The notes: a model not told the origin generated them from the sequence alone. Positions 8,301-17,616 are shown, counted from the first letter of the stretch. The stretch: DNA of 20,977 nucleotides from a candidate division TA06 bacterium SM23_40 (GCA_001303705.1 LJUI01000035.1:1-20977); one strand, 5' to 3'. Program-made: numbers and translations.

Positions 8301-9314
8301 TCAAACAGCGATGAACGACTCTGCAATCTGGATAGCGTTGAGCGCCGCGCCCTTCCGCACATTGTCCGCCACTACCCAGAATGCGAGGCCGGAGTCGACG
8401 GAAGGATCCCCGCGTACCCTGCCCACGAAGACCTCATCCCTGCCCGACACGAACCGCGGGGTCGGATAGAGAGACCGTCCGGGCTCGTCGATTACCACGA
8501 CCCCCGGGGAACGCTCCCAGACCCTCCGTGCTTCATCGGGAGGGAGAGGTTCGGTGAGCTCGGCCCACACAGCCTGGGAGTGGGCCGTCTGAATCGGCAC
8601 ACGCACAGCAGTAACGCTCATACGGAGTTCATCGAGACCGAGTATCTTCTTCGTCTCCTCGCAGATCTTCGACTCCTCGCCCGTATACCCATCTCGTGAG
8701 AAAGGCCCGATCTCCGGGACGAGATTGTCAACGATCGGATGGGCGAATACCCCCGGTCCACGAGCGGTGTCCGCGTGCGCTCCCCCGGCTGACGCGCGCT
8801 CGTTCTCGAGTGTCTCCATTCCCCCACGCCCTGCGCCGGAGACCGACTGGTAGGTGGCGACCACCACCCGGCGCAGACCAGCGGCCCTCGCGAGCGGCGC
8901 CAGGGCCACGCAGAGCTGGATGGCGCAGCAGTTCGGATTGGCGATGAGCATGGTGTCGCCAGAGACTGTGTCGCCGTTTACCTCGGGCACGACGAGAGGA
9001 ACGCCGGGTTCCATGCGAAACGCGTGGGAATTGTCGATGACGCGCGCACCGGCGTCGAGGGCCCAGGGGACCGCAGTCCGGCTCACCTCAGCTGATGTGG
9101 CGAATAAAGCGAGATCGATGCCGCGAAATGAATCAGGTTCGAGCCGCCCTATGGCGTGTTCCGTGCCCTGGTAGGAGATCTTCCGGCCAGGGACTTCCTT
9201 CGAGCCGAGGAGCCGGAGCGATGCGGCGGGGAACCTCCGTGCCTCGAGCAGCTCCACGATCGTCGATCCGACGAGGCCCGATGCCCCCGCGACTGCCACT
9301 GCCAGATCAGCCAT
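8301..9314 (-). CDS. asd: Aspartate-semialdehyde dehydrogenase
   Basis: This 337-residue cytoplasmic enzyme reduces aspartyl-4-phosphate to aspartate semialdehyde with NADPH, the second step toward lysine, threonine and methionine. The N-terminal NADP-binding motif is GASGLVGST (10-18). The catalytic cysteine is Cys129 in ANPNCC (125-130). The substrate-handling region shows YQSVSGAGRGG (155-165), and the acid/base histidine is His245 in VPIQTAHSQ. KGAALNAIQIAE near the C-terminus is also typical. Length is normal for the family. Start: ATG after GGGGAGAGGT. It is the last gene of the dapA-dapB-dapL-lysC-asd run, 104 bp after lysC; I saw no promoter in that gap. Confidence 0.95.
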   Translation of the reverse strand: MADLAVAVAGASGLVGSTIVELLEARRFPAASLRLLGSKEVPGRKISYQGTEHAIGRLEPDSFRGIDLALFATSAEVSRTAVPWALDAGARVIDNSHAFRMEPGVPLVVPEVNGDTVSGDTMLIANPNCCAIQLCVALAPLARAAGLRRVVVATYQSVSGAGRGGMETLENERASAGGAHADTARGPGVFAHPIVDNLVPEIGPFSRDGYTGEESKICEETKKILGLDELRMSVTAVRVPIQTAHSQAVWAELTEPLPPDEARRVWERSPGVVVIDEPGRSLYPTPRFVSGRDEVFVGRVRGDPSVDSGLAFWVVADNVRKGAALNAIQIAESFIAV

Positions 9315-9418
9315 CGATCACCTCTCCCCTCAGGCGTCTCTCCCTCCCGGACCCATGGCCGGACCGGTCCATGCTCCGCCCACGAGGCATGTCCCGGACG
9401 ATGATCTGCCGCACGCGA

Positions 9419-10690
9419 CTACTCTCGCGGGGCGGAGGCTCGCTTCCTTCCCCGCCCGCCCGAGGTGCTCCTGGCCGTCCGCGGCTTCATCAGATCGAAT
9501 TCCCGGGCCAGAGCTCTAGCCGCGCGCCCCACCGCACTCTGGGGGATGATACAGCTCACTCTCGTCTCCGAGGTCGAGACTGAGCCGATGTGGATACGGC
9601 TCCTGGAGAGGGCCGTGAAGATCCTCGCCAGCATATCAGGAGAACGCGTTATCCCGACCCCGATGACTGACACCAGGCCCACGCCCTTGCTGGCGCGCAC
9701 TTCCCTCGCGCCGATCCGCCGGGCCTCTGACGCGAGAACCCGGCGGGCAGTGGCAAGATCTGACTCATTGACGACGAATGAGAGATCGGTCGTCTTCTCC
9801 GCCCCCGCCCCATGGAAGAAGAACCTCACGGCAACACCCGCGTTGGCGAGGCTCGTCACCACCTGCGAGAGGGATCGGGGACTCCTGGGGACCCGCCTCA
9901 GGGAGAGCAGGGCTATCGCCTCATCGTGCGTCACACCGCGCACCTCTGGCCGTTCGAGCGTCTCATCTCTGATCACTGTACCAGTTCCTTCACCGATGCT
10001 CGGGCGGACCCGGAGCGTGAGATGGTGACGGGCAGCGAGCTCGACTGAGCGACTCTGCAGCACCCGAGCCCCGAGCCCGGCCAGCTCCAGCATCTCATCA
10101 TAAGTTATCTCTGGCAGCAGTCTCGCGCCCGGAACGACCCGAGGATCGGCAGTGAGGATCCCATCGACATCCGTGTATATCTCGCATTCTCTGGCCCCCA
10201 GGCTTATGGCGAGCGCGACTGCCGTGATATCGGAGCCTCCCCTGCCGAGCGTCGTCACCTCACGCTCAACAGAGACCCCCTGGAATCCGGCCACGATGAC
10301 GACCCGCTTCTTCGCCAGCTCTCTTCTGATGCGGTCGGCACGGATCTCGAGAATGTGAGCGTTTGTGTGGCTGGTGTCCGTGATGATCCCGCTCTGCGAG
10401 CCCGTGAACGAGATCGCCTCGCTGCCGAGATCCTGAATCGCCATCGACAACAGAGACATCGTCACCCGCTCGCCCGCCGTGAGGAGCATGTCAAGCTCTC
10501 TACGGGGAGGCTGAGAGATGACGGAGCGCGCCAGCCCGAGGAGCTGTTCGGTCGTGTCTCCCATCGCCGAAACGACAACGACGATGCCGCACCCTGCCCG
10601 ACGCGCCGCCACGATACGCTTCGCCACGCTCCTGATCCTGGCAGGCGTCGCCAGGGAGGTGCCACCGTATTTTTGGACGATTACCTTCAC
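9419..10690 (-). CDS. lysC: Aspartate kinase
   Basis: This 423-residue enzyme phosphorylates aspartate with ATP, the committed step of the aspartate-family pathway. The kinase domain (about 1-235) shows VQKYGGTSL (5-13), [16 protein letters not shown] near 145-160, and [13 protein letters not shown] near 170-182. Two ACT-type regulatory regions follow (about 255-330 and 335-405), including SVIGVGI and [17 protein letters not shown]. In this family the ACT domains bind lysine and/or threonine, so feedback inhibition is expected but not shown. A basic 20-residue tail (RTARST...RKRAS) ends the protein. The start is GTG at 10688-10690 with GGTGG upstream. It lies 30 bp after dapL and is clearly cotranscribed. 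Confidence 0.95.
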   Translation of the reverse strand: MKVIVQKYGGTSLATPARIRSVAKRIVAARRAGCGIVVVVSAMGDTTEQLLGLARSVISQPPRRELDMLLTAGERVTMSLLSMAIQDLGSEAISFTGSQSGIITDTSHTNAHILEIRADRIRRELAKKRVVIVAGFQGVSVEREVTTLGRGGSDITAVALAISLGARECEIYTDVDGILTADPRVVPGARLLPEITYDEMLELAGLGARVLQSRSVELAARHHLTLRVRPSIGEGTGTVIRDETLERPEVRGVTHDEAIALLSLRRVPRSPRSLSQVVTSLANAGVAVRFFFHGAGAEKTTDLSFVVNESDLATARRVLASEARRIGAREVRASKGVGLVSVIGVGITRSPDMLARIFTALSRSRIHIGSVSTSETRVSCIIPQSAVGRAARALAREFDLMKPRTARSTSGGRGRKRASAPRE

Positions 10691-10720
10691 GCTGTCGTTC
10701 CACCGAGAAAGCCGTCGAGC

Positions 10721-11980
10721 TCACCGAATGTTGGGGCGACCATGGGCGGCAAACGACCCCGCACGGGCCACCCTCTCTGCCGCCTCCGCGATGCGCTCCT
10801 CCCCGAGCGTCAGTGCCAGGCGCACGTATCCCTCTCCGTATTCGCCGAATCCCTGTCCCGGCGTGACCACGATGCCCGTCCGCTCCAGGAGCCAGCCCGC
10901 CCATGTCGACGAGTCATAGCCCGGCGGGACCTCGGCCCAGAGATAGAACGTCGCGGGAGACGGCGTGATACTCCAGCCGGCACGCGAGAATGCCTGAACC
11001 GCGAGGTCTCGCCGTCGGCGGTACGTAGCCCGAAGCTCTTCCACGCACCCTTGAGGACCTCTCAGGGCAGTTATCCCGCCTCGCTGGATCGCCTGAGGCG
11101 CTCCCGAGTCGCAGTTCTTCTTCACGCTGAGGAGTGAGTTGAGGATCTCTCTGTTCCCCACAGCAAAGCCGAGCCTCCAGCCGGTCATGTTGTATGTCTT
11201 CGACAGAGAGTGAAGCTCGACTGCCGCCTCCTTCGCACCGTCGACCGCGAGGAGACTGGGAGGCGGATTGCCATCGAGATAGAGCTCACTGTACACACAG
11301 TCATTGACGAGGAGGCACTGATGTCGGAGAGCGAAGTCGAGTACGCGATGAAAGAAGTCGAGGGAGGCTGACGCTCCGGTGGGGTTGTTGGGGTAGTTGA
11401 GGACGATCAGCCGCGCGCGGTCTGCAATACCGGAATCGAGCGAATCGAGATCCGCCAGGAAGTCATGCTCGGCGCGCAGTGGTACCGGAACAGGAGTGGC
11501 GCCCGCGAGGACCACCTGAGAATGATAGACAGGATAGGCCGGATCGGGCACGAGAACGAGATCGCCCGGCTCGACCACCGCCCACAATAGGTGGCCGATC
11601 CCTTCTTTGGCGCCGATCAGAGTCAACACCTCATGCTCTGGATCGAGCCCGACCCCGAACCGCTGCTGATACCAGTCCGCGACCGCACGGCGAAAATCGA
11701 GCAGCCCGTCGTACGTGGGATAGCGGTGATTCGCTGGATCCTGTGCTGCTGCACAGATCGAGTCGACAATGTGTGGCGGCGTGGGCAGGTCGGGATCGCC
11801 GACGCCGAAGCTGATGATGTCGATACCACGCGCTCTCGTCTCAGCTTCGAGTCGATCGAGCTCAGCATAGAGGTACGGAGGCAACAGATCGATGCGACCG
11901 GCCCGGAAGCGAAACCCCTCTTTCCCCGGGCCCCGGTCTCCACATCCCGCAGCTGGAGCAGTCCTATCTGTGCTGTTCAC
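10721..11980 (-). CDS. dapL: LL-diaminopimelate aminotransferase (class I/II PLP aminotransferase)
   Basis: This 419-residue PLP enzyme has RGIDIISFGVGDPDLPTPPH (51-70) in the form seen in bacterial DapL, NYPNNPTGA (195-203), NDCVYSE (226-232), and the Schiff-base lysine Lys261 in SLSKTYNMTGWRLGF. Arg-containing LALTLGEERI near the end fits the carboxylate-binding region. DapL converts tetrahydrodipicolinate directly to LL-2,6-diaminopimelate using glutamate, replacing DapD/DapC/DapE. The assignment rests on fold I motifs plus placement between dapB and lysC; an AspC/AlaT-like role is possible but less likely. Start: GTG 11978-11980, overlapping the dapB stop by 4 bases (GTGA) with GGGAG 7 bases upstream, which implies translational coupling. 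Confidence 0.88.
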   Translation of the reverse strand: MNSTDRTAPAAGCGDRGPGKEGFRFRAGRIDLLPPYLYAELDRLEAETRARGIDIISFGVGDPDLPTPPHIVDSICAAAQDPANHRYPTYDGLLDFRRAVADWYQQRFGVGLDPEHEVLTLIGAKEGIGHLLWAVVEPGDLVLVPDPAYPVYHSQVVLAGATPVPVPLRAEHDFLADLDSLDSGIADRARLIVLNYPNNPTGASASLDFFHRVLDFALRHQCLLVNDCVYSELYLDGNPPPSLLAVDGAKEAAVELHSLSKTYNMTGWRLGFAVGNREILNSLLSVKKNCDSGAPQAIQRGGITALRGPQGCVEELRATYRRRRDLAVQAFSRAGWSITPSPATFYLWAEVPPGYDSSTWAGWLLERTGIVVTPGQGFGEYGEGYVRLALTLGEERIAEAAERVARAGSFAAHGRPNIR

Positions 11981-12750
11981 GGCCGCACTCCCAGGACATC
12001 GAGCATGTCGTAAAGACCGGGCGCTGCTGCCGCGACGAACCGGATCCCGCGCAGCGCTCCCTGGGCGAACGTGTTGCGATCGGCAGCGGTGTGGCGGAGC
12101 TCCACTTTTTCCCCTGTCCCCGCGAAGATCACCGCGTGCTCGCCCACGACATCGCCTGCCCTGAGAGAATGGATGCCGACCTCCCCGGCGCCGCCCCCGG
12201 GGGCTATCTCACCGGAGCCCGCGCTCCGCCCCTCGGCCACGAGATCGGCCAGGCGCTTTGCGGTGCCGCTTGGCGCGTCGACCTTCTGGCGATGATGAGC
12301 CTCCACTATCTCAACATCGAAATCACCGCCCAGAAGACGCGACGCCCTCGGGACGAGATCGAACAATACACTCACTCCAAGAGACATACTAGGCGAATAG
12401 AGGCACGGGATGGTCGTGCCTGCCTTTCGGATCATCTCTTCCTGCGCGGCATCGAATCCGGTCGTACCGAGCACCAACGGCTTCCCTGCCTCGCGGACCA
12501 TCTCCAGGTGTTCGAGAGAAGCTTCAGGAGTAGTGAACTCCACAACGACGTCGGCGAAGCCCAGCACCTTCCCCAGGTCGACCGTGATGAACGCTTCACT
12601 ATCACGAAGCCGCTGACCCACCAGCGGGTGATCATGCCTCTCGATTCCCGCGATAACTTCCAAGTCATCCGCCCGGGCGGCAGCACGCACGATAGCGGCA
12701 CCCATCTTTCCACAACAACCGCAGACGACGGTTCTGGTCTTTAGAGCCAT
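11977..12750 (-). CDS. dapB: 4-hydroxy-tetrahydrodipicolinate reductase
   Basis: This 257-residue protein reduces the product of DapA to tetrahydrodipicolinate with NAD(P)H. The Rossmann motif reads CGCCGKMG (10-17), with GTTGF at 95-99. The signature EAHHRQKVDAPSGTA (150-164) contains the catalytic His152-His153 and Lys156. RAGDVVGEHAV (197-207) and RHTAADRNTFAQGAL (219-233) are also family hallmarks. Start: ATG 12748-12750, preceded by GGGAGA at 8 bases. An upstream in-frame ATG at 12780 would add MTGRLQGDDL and has a weaker ribosome site, so it is less likely. Overlaps dapL by 4 bases. Confidence 0.95.
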   Translation of the reverse strand: MALKTRTVVCGCCGKMGAAIVRAAARADDLEVIAGIERHDHPLVGQRLRDSEAFITVDLGKVLGFADVVVEFTTPEASLEHLEMVREAGKPLVLGTTGFDAAQEEMIRKAGTTIPCLYSPSMSLGVSVLFDLVPRASRLLGGDFDVEIVEAHHRQKVDAPSGTAKRLADLVAEGRSAGSGEIAPGGGAGEVGIHSLRAGDVVGEHAVIFAGTGEKVELRHTAADRNTFAQGALRGIRFVAAAAPGLYDMLDVLGVRP

Positions 12751-12833
12751 GAGATCATCTCCCTGCAGTCGTCCGGTCATCGTCTATTCCGCCCAGAGGC
12801 GGAACCGAGACCCGGACTTCGGATTCGACCACC

Positions 12834-13709
12834 TCACGAAAGCACCCCGTACTCCTTAAGAGCCTTGCGGAGCGTCCGCTCGCCCTCTTTCGAGAGTGGT
12901 ACAAGGGGAAGGCGCACCTCATCGCCCATCAGACCGATGAGAGACAGAGCACGTTTGACAGGTATGGGATTCGTCTCCACGAACAGAGCCCTCACGAGCG
13001 GGTACAGTGCGAGATGGATCTGGCGAGCACGACCAACCTCTCCACGCCCGTGCTGGTCGATCATCTCGGCCACATCACGGGGCGCGATGTTGGCAACCAC
13101 TGAGATGACGCCAACCGCGCCGACCGCGAGCATCGGAAGTGTAAGGGAGTCATCGCCGGATAGTATGGCGATCCGGTCGCCGGCAAGCCGCGATAGCTCG
13201 CTGACCTGATCGAGGTCCCCGCTCGCCTCCTTGATGCCAGCGATGCGGTCGAGGGAAGCGAGGCGGACCACAGTCGAGGGGAGGATATTCACTCCAGTCC
13301 GAGAGGGCACGTTGTAGATGATGATAGGAAGGGACGACTCCCCGGCAACAACCTCGAAGTGGCGGAAGAGCCCTTCCTGCGGAGGCTTGTTGTAATAGGG
13401 CGTTACGACCAGGACCGCGTCGGCGCCGCACGCGTGAGCTTCTTTTGTCCTGGCCACCGTTGCCGCGGTGTCGTTACTCCCTGTGTAGGCGACGATGGCG
13501 AGCTTTCCCTTGGCACGCCCCGCCGCGGTCTCGATGACCGACCGCCACTCTCCCGGAGTGAGAGTGGGAGACTCTCCAGTAGTGGCACACAGGACCAGCC
13601 CTGCCGTCCTCCCCTCGAGGTGGAACTCGATAAGCCGCGCGAGCGCTGCCTCGTCGAGACGACCGTTCTTGAAAGGCGTGACGAGCGCTACGTAAGATCC
13701 TTTGAACAC
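12834..13709 (-). CDS. dapA: 4-hydroxy-tetrahydrodipicolinate synthase
   Basis: This 291-residue TIM-barrel aldolase condenses pyruvate with aspartate semialdehyde, the first step unique to the lysine/diaminopimelate branch. Key residues are visible: ATTGE (42-46), VVTPYYNKP (101-109), Tyr132 in IYNVPSRTG (131-139), Arg137, and the Schiff-base lysine Lys160 in GIKEASGD. The family usually reads GTTGE where this protein has ATTGE. Start: GTG 13707-13709, preceded closely by GGAGGT; the resulting N-terminus MFKGSYVALVTPF and total length match the family. The frame runs back to 13751, but that extension contains the Shine-Dalgarno. It is the first gene of the dap unit, about 47 bases downstream of a strong promoter. 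Confidence 0.95.
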   Translation of the reverse strand: MFKGSYVALVTPFKNGRLDEAALARLIEFHLEGRTAGLVLCATTGESPTLTPGEWRSVIETAAGRAKGKLAIVAYTGSNDTAATVARTKEAHACGADAVLVVTPYYNKPPQEGLFRHFEVVAGESSLPIIIYNVPSRTGVNILPSTVVRLASLDRIAGIKEASGDLDQVSELSRLAGDRIAILSGDDSLTLPMLAVGAVGVISVVANIAPRDVAEMIDQHGRGEVGRARQIHLALYPLVRALFVETNPIPVKRALSLIGLMGDEVRLPLVPLSKEGERTLRKALKEYGVLS

Positions 13710-13762
13710 ACTACCTCCATGCAGACTAAGAGGACCGAGCCATTCACCCATCGATTGCGTGG

Positions 13763-13791
13763 AGTATACAGAGGCCGAATAAGCATGTCAA
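13763..13791 (-). promoter_or_regulatory. Sigma-70-type promoter of the dapA-dapB-dapL-lysC-asd unit
   Basis: On the - strand a consensus -35 TTGACA (13786-13791) and a near-consensus -10 TATACT (13763-13768) are separated by exactly 17 bases. Transcription would start near 13756, giving a leader of about 47 bases to the dapA GTG. That is too short for a lysine riboswitch or T-box, so no such RNA control is expected here. Confidence 0.85.
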
Positions 13792-13809
13792 GAAGAAGAG
13801 AGGGGCGTT

Positions 13810-13827
13810 GGTAGGTTCGGTAGGTTA
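13810..13827. repeat. Tandem 9-bp repeat upstream of the dap promoter
   Basis: GGTAGGTTC is followed directly by GGTAGGTTA, a tandem direct repeat with one mismatch. It lies about 20-36 bases upstream of the -35 of the dap promoter. The position suits an activator site, but the evidence is only the repeat and where it sits; chance is possible for so short a unit. Confidence 0.3.
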
Positions 13828-13893
13828 CAGCTGACCAGCGACTCCCCCTCCATTCAAGGAGTGTGTACGACGGCTGCGGAGGAGAGTGCTCGA

Positions 13894-16254
13894 TCAGTTC
13901 CCGCTGGTCTTCCCCGTATCGAGCACAGAGGAGAGGACCTCATCGATGGTGTCGGCGAAGATGAATTCCATATCCGCTTTCGCCTGCTCCGGGACCTCTT
14001 CGAGTTCGCCCTCGTTCCGCCTGGGAAGCAGCACACTCTTGATCCCGGCACGCTTCGCCGCGAGGACCTTCTCCTTCACTCCCCCGATCGGCAACACCTT
14101 GCCCCGGAGGGTGATCTCGCCGGTCATGGCGATCTCCGGCCTCACCGGCCGACCTGTCATGAGAGATGCCAGCGCTGCAACGATCGCGACACCTGCCGAC
14201 GGCCCATCCTTGGGAATGGCGCCCGATGGCACATGGACGTGGATGTCACTCTCCTCGTAGAATAAGGGATCGATGCCAAGCGCATCGGCTCTGGTACGAA
14301 GGAGGGAGAGGGCGGCCTGCGCCGACTCACGCATCACCTCTCCCAGATGACCGGTAAGAATGAGTTCGCGGCGGCCCTTCATCCTCGTCGCCTCGACGAA
14401 GAGAATCTCTCCTCCACGCGGTGTCCACGCCAGGCCCGTGGCGATGCCCACCTCACCCACCCGCTCGGCCACCTCCAGCGTCACCTTCACCGGGCCGAGA
14501 TATGACGGGAGCCCCTCAGGCCGTACCTCAACGGAATCTGTCCGCCCCTCGGCCACGCCCTTCGCCACCTTGCGGCAGATCGATGCTATTTCACGCTCGA
14601 GATTCCTCAGGCCGGCCTCCCTCGTGTAGTCGCGGATGATCCCCAGGATCGCCTCATCGGTGAACGAGATCTGGCTAACAGTGAGGCCGTTCTCAGTGAT
14701 TTGCCGCGGCACCAGATACCGTTTCGCGATCTCGATCTTCTCCTCATCTGTGTACCCGGGGAGTTCCAGCACCTCCATCCTGTCGCGGAGAACGGGAGGA
14801 ATTGGATCGAGAATATTGGCGGTCGTAATGAACATCACTTTCGACAGATCAAAGGGCACATCGAGGTAGTGGTCGGAAAACGCGCAGTTCTGCTCAGGAT
14901 CGAGCACCTCGAGGAGCGCTGCCGCCGGATCCCCGCGGAAGTCCTGTCCGATCTTGTCGATTTCGTCCAGCATGTACACCGGGTTCTTCGATTCAGCCTG
15001 GCGTATCCTCTGGAGGATCCTTCCCGGCAGAGCACCGACATACGTCCTCCGGTGGCCGCGTATCTCGGCCTCGTCCCGCACGCCCCCCAACGACAGCCTT
15101 ACGAATTCTCTCCCGAGCGCCCGGGCGATCGAGCGTCCGAGTGACGTCTTCCCCACGCCCGGCGGTCCAACAAAGCAGAGGATCGGTCCCTTGGCCTCAG
15201 GACGCAGGCGGCGCACCGCAAGGTGCTCCAGTATCCTCTCTTTCACCTTCTCCAGATCGTAGTGATCCTCATCGAGCACAGCCCCTGCCTGAGAGACGTC
15301 GAGATTGTCAGTTGTCTCCCGGGTCCAGGGAAGTGCGATGAGCCAATCGAGATACGTCCTGGAAACGGTGTACTCAGCTGCTGCGAGAGGCATCTTTGCG
15401 AGACGCTCGAGCTCCCGCTCCGCCACCTTCCGCACCTCCTCAGGCATTCCTGCTCCCTCGATCTTCTCGCGGATCTCGTTGATCTCAACGGTCCTCTCGT
15501 CATCTTCCCCCAACTCACGCTGAATCGCCTTCAACTGCTCGCGGAGGTAGTACTCTCGTTGATCCTTGTCCATCTCCGTCTTCACCTGGGACCTGATCCT
15601 GTCGCCGAGCTCCAGAATGTTGAGCTCCTTCGTGAGCAGTGGCATCAGCTTGGTGAGCCGTTCCTGCGGGTCGAATGTCTCGAGCAGCGTCTGACGCTCG
15701 GCCATCTCGATATTGATATTCGAGGCGACGAGATCGGCAAGCTTGGACGGATCATTGAGGTTCAGAGCCACGCCCTGCAGTTCGTCGGGAAGGTATGGAG
15801 CGAGAGAAACGATTTTCTCGAACTGAGAGAGGACATTCCGGATCAGCGCCTCGGTCACGACGGTCTTCTCGTACTCCTGAGAGACGGCCTCGACCTTAGC
15901 CTGCAGGTACGGCTCTCGCTGCGTGAATTCGATCACCTTGACGCGACAAAACCCTTGAACGAGAATGCGGAGGGTCCCGTCGGGAAAACGGAGCATCTTC
16001 ACGATGACGGCAGCAGTTCCGACATCGTACAGATCCTCCGGGGTCGGTTCTTCGGTCTCCAGATTCTTTTGTGCAAAGATGCCAATGATCTTGTCTCTGG
16101 CGAGTGCATCGTCGGTCAGCTCTACGAGATTCTCTTCGGAGACGACGAGAGGGACGATAAGGTATGGATAGACCATTACGTCCTTTGCCGGCATCACAGG
16201 GATGACAGGAGGTACTACGAGCTCCCTCTTTACATCCGATCCCTCGTTGTTCAT
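13894..16254 (-). CDS. lon: ATP-dependent protease Lon
   Basis: This 786-residue cytoplasmic AAA+ serine protease degrades misfolded and regulatory proteins. The N-terminal substrate-binding domain (about 13-215) begins with VIPVMPAKDVMVYPYLIVPL. A coiled region (about 225-295) includes QREYYLREQLKAIQRELGE. The ATPase shows Walker A GPPGVGKT (363-370) and Walker B YMLDEIDK (427-434). The protease domain carries the Ser/Lys dyad: Ser686 in PKDGPSAG and Lys729 in GGVKEKVLAAK, with the same 43-residue spacing as in E. coli Lon. Nothing is missing. Start: ATG after CGGAGG at 7 bases. It follows hsp20 by 81 bp on the same strand; I saw neither a CIRCE element nor a clear heat-shock promoter in that gap. 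Confidence 0.97.
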   Translation of the reverse strand: MNNEGSDVKRELVVPPVIPVMPAKDVMVYPYLIVPLVVSEENLVELTDDALARDKIIGIFAQKNLETEEPTPEDLYDVGTAAVIVKMLRFPDGTLRILVQGFCRVKVIEFTQREPYLQAKVEAVSQEYEKTVVTEALIRNVLSQFEKIVSLAPYLPDELQGVALNLNDPSKLADLVASNINIEMAERQTLLETFDPQERLTKLMPLLTKELNILELGDRIRSQVKTEMDKDQREYYLREQLKAIQRELGEDDERTVEINEIREKIEGAGMPEEVRKVAERELERLAKMPLAAAEYTVSRTYLDWLIALPWTRETTDNLDVSQAGAVLDEDHYDLEKVKERILEHLAVRRLRPEAKGPILCFVGPPGVGKTSLGRSIARALGREFVRLSLGGVRDEAEIRGHRRTYVGALPGRILQRIRQAESKNPVYMLDEIDKIGQDFRGDPAAALLEVLDPEQNCAFSDHYLDVPFDLSKVMFITTANILDPIPPVLRDRMEVLELPGYTDEEKIEIAKRYLVPRQITENGLTVSQISFTDEAILGIIRDYTREAGLRNLEREIASICRKVAKGVAEGRTDSVEVRPEGLPSYLGPVKVTLEVAERVGEVGIATGLAWTPRGGEILFVEATRMKGRRELILTGHLGEVMRESAQAALSLLRTRADALGIDPLFYEESDIHVHVPSGAIPKDGPSAGVAIVAALASLMTGRPVRPEIAMTGEITLRGKVLPIGGVKEKVLAAKRAGIKSVLLPRRNEGELEEVPEQAKADMEFIFADTIDEVLSSVLDTGKTSGN

Positions 16255-16335
16255 CTACTGCCTCCGATGTAGCCCCCAGCGCGACCCATCTGATCCTACA
16301 GAGAGAGACCGGCGCAGACGGCACCTTCGTATGAG

Positions 16336-16776
16336 CTATTCGATGTCGATGGTCCTTGGCTGGGGACGAGATCCCTCCTTGGGCATCCGTATCGTGAGGA
16401 TCCCCCGGTCGAGAGAGGTTTCTAGATCGTCTATATCCACACTGCACCAGAAAGGAATGACTTGCTCGAAATCGCCGAAGTTTATCTCCATCTTATGATA
16501 GTTCCTATGACGCTCCCGGGGTGTCAGATCGCGCCTCGTCCCCCGAACAGTCAGCGCCCTGGCCGACGCGAAGACCTCGACGTCCTCCGCGGCCACGCCT
16601 GCGAGCTCCATAATGATGACGATGTGAGCCTTGGTCTCGTAGCAGTCAGCGGAGGGTCGCCAGACATGTCCGCCAGCCAACGCGAGCGAGTGCTGGAAAC
16701 GGAAGAAGTCCTCGAATAGCGCCTCAACCTCATTCCGCATGCGATTGACGTCATCGAGTATGTCATCTCGCTCCAT
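16336..16776 (-). CDS. Hsp20/alpha-crystallin-family small heat-shock protein
   Basis: This 146-residue protein matches the family length. The N-terminal region (1-38) is helical and Phe-rich (FEDFFRFQHSL). The alpha-crystallin domain starts at WRPSADCYETKAHIVIIMELAG (about 39-60), continues with VEVFASARALTVRGTR, and ends with DRGILTIRMPK, the L-x-G-x-L-x-I-type strand (here GILTI). The tail ends TIDIE, a weak I-x-I motif used for oligomer assembly. It acts as an ATP-independent holdase. Start: ATG after AAAGGAG at 9 bases. It is placed 33 bp after the SAM hydrolase gene and 81 bp before lon, suggesting shared transcription of a holdase with a protease. Confidence 0.9.
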   Translation of the reverse strand: MERDDILDDVNRMRNEVEALFEDFFRFQHSLALAGGHVWRPSADCYETKAHIVIIMELAGVAAEDVEVFASARALTVRGTRRDLTPRERHRNYHKMEINFGDFEQVIPFWCSVDIDDLETSLDRGILTIRMPKEGSRPQPRTIDIE

Positions 16777-16809
16777 TACGGCGTACTCCTTTCCCCGACC
16801 GGCATCGAA

Positions 16810-17616
16810 TCATCTGCACGTAACCACCACAGGTTCCCCTCGAGCAGCGGCCAGGAGCTCAGCGGCATTCCTCATATTCGCAGATATCTCGAGGAATCCG
16901 GAACTCCCGAATACAGCGAGCAACTCTCCTGCCTCGACGCAATCATAACTGCGCCGAATCATCTCTATCTTCCTGTCAGCCACTTCGATCACACATTCAG
17001 TCTCGCCTATTTCCGAACGAACGAGGTCAATGGGGATATCAGTCACCATGTTGCCAAACCTGTCGACGTGAATCACGTGTCCCTCGATCCCCCTCGCGGT
17101 CGTCAGTGGCCTGGACAACGGGATTGACACGCATTCATCGAGGGGCGACCCCACCTCACAGGCCGGCAGTCCGAGGGTGAGGCGCCCGGCGATCGGCGCA
17201 AAGATGTCCCGGGCATGAAACAGGTCACTCGGCTGCTGCGGGAGGAGAGACGCTTCATCGATTGCGAATATGGCGGCCTCGAGCTCATCATAGATGTGGC
17301 TGAATATGCCGTTGTCCGGCCCGACGAATAGCCAATCGGCACTCTCCACTACCACGCCGCGCCGCTTCCCTCCGACTCCGGGATCCACGACTGCGAGATG
17401 TACGGTGCCCCGCGGAAAGTAACGATAGTGGCGACCGAGCACGTACGCGGCCTGCACCACATCGTGGGACTCGATGTCATGAGAGAGATCAACGAGCGTG
17501 AGGCGGGGATTCACCGAGAGCAGGAGACCTTTCACTGCCCCCACGTAGCCATCGATGTTCCCGAAATCGGTGAGCAGAGAGACACAATGTGCATCACGGC
17601 AGACAGCAGGATCCAT
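16810..17616 (-). CDS. SAM hydroxide adenosyltransferase (DUF62 family)
   Basis: This 268-residue protein is related to SAM-dependent chlorinase/fluorinase. Characterised bacterial and archaeal members hydrolyse S-adenosylmethionine to adenosine and methionine. Motifs seen: SLLTDFG (13-19), DGYVGAVKG (22-30), VVDPGVGGKRRG (76-87), VGPDNG (98-103), FHARDIFAP (133-141), and VDRFGNMVTDI in the C-terminal domain. Asp78, Arg85 and His134 fit the family's catalytic Asp-Arg-His set. The long halogenase-specific insertion is not apparent. Start: ATG 17614-17616, after GGGGAGAAGGA; the frame extends to 17697 but that part is unlike the family. A 140-base structured stretch precedes it. The physiological reason for SAM hydrolysis is unknown. 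Confidence 0.9.
   Translation of the reverse strand: MDPAVCRDAHCVSLLTDFGNIDGYVGAVKGLLLSVNPRLTLVDLSHDIESHDVVQAAYVLGRHYRYFPRGTVHLAVVDPGVGGKRRGVVVESADWLFVGPDNGIFSHIYDELEAAIFAIDEASLLPQQPSDLFHARDIFAPIAGRLTLGLPACEVGSPLDECVSIPLSRPLTTARGIEGHVIHVDRFGNMVTDIPIDLVRSEIGETECVIEVADRKIEMIRRSYDCVEAGELLAVFGSSGFLEISANMRNAAELLAAARGEPVVVTCR

Noticed and set aside
13508-13530. TTGGCACG on the + strand resembling a -24 sigma-54 element
   Set aside because: The matching -12 position reads GCCGC instead of TTGC(A/T), and it lies inside dapA on the opposite strand.
15223-16272. 349-codon open frame on the + strand opposite lon
   Set aside because: It is the antisense of a clear, complete Lon coding sequence; the translation has no recognisable motifs and arises from the GC-rich codon pattern.
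16255-16335. Search for a heat-shock (CIRCE or sigma-32-like) element before lon
   Set aside because: No GAGTGCTAA-type inverted repeat or recognisable -35/-10 pair found in the 81-base gap.
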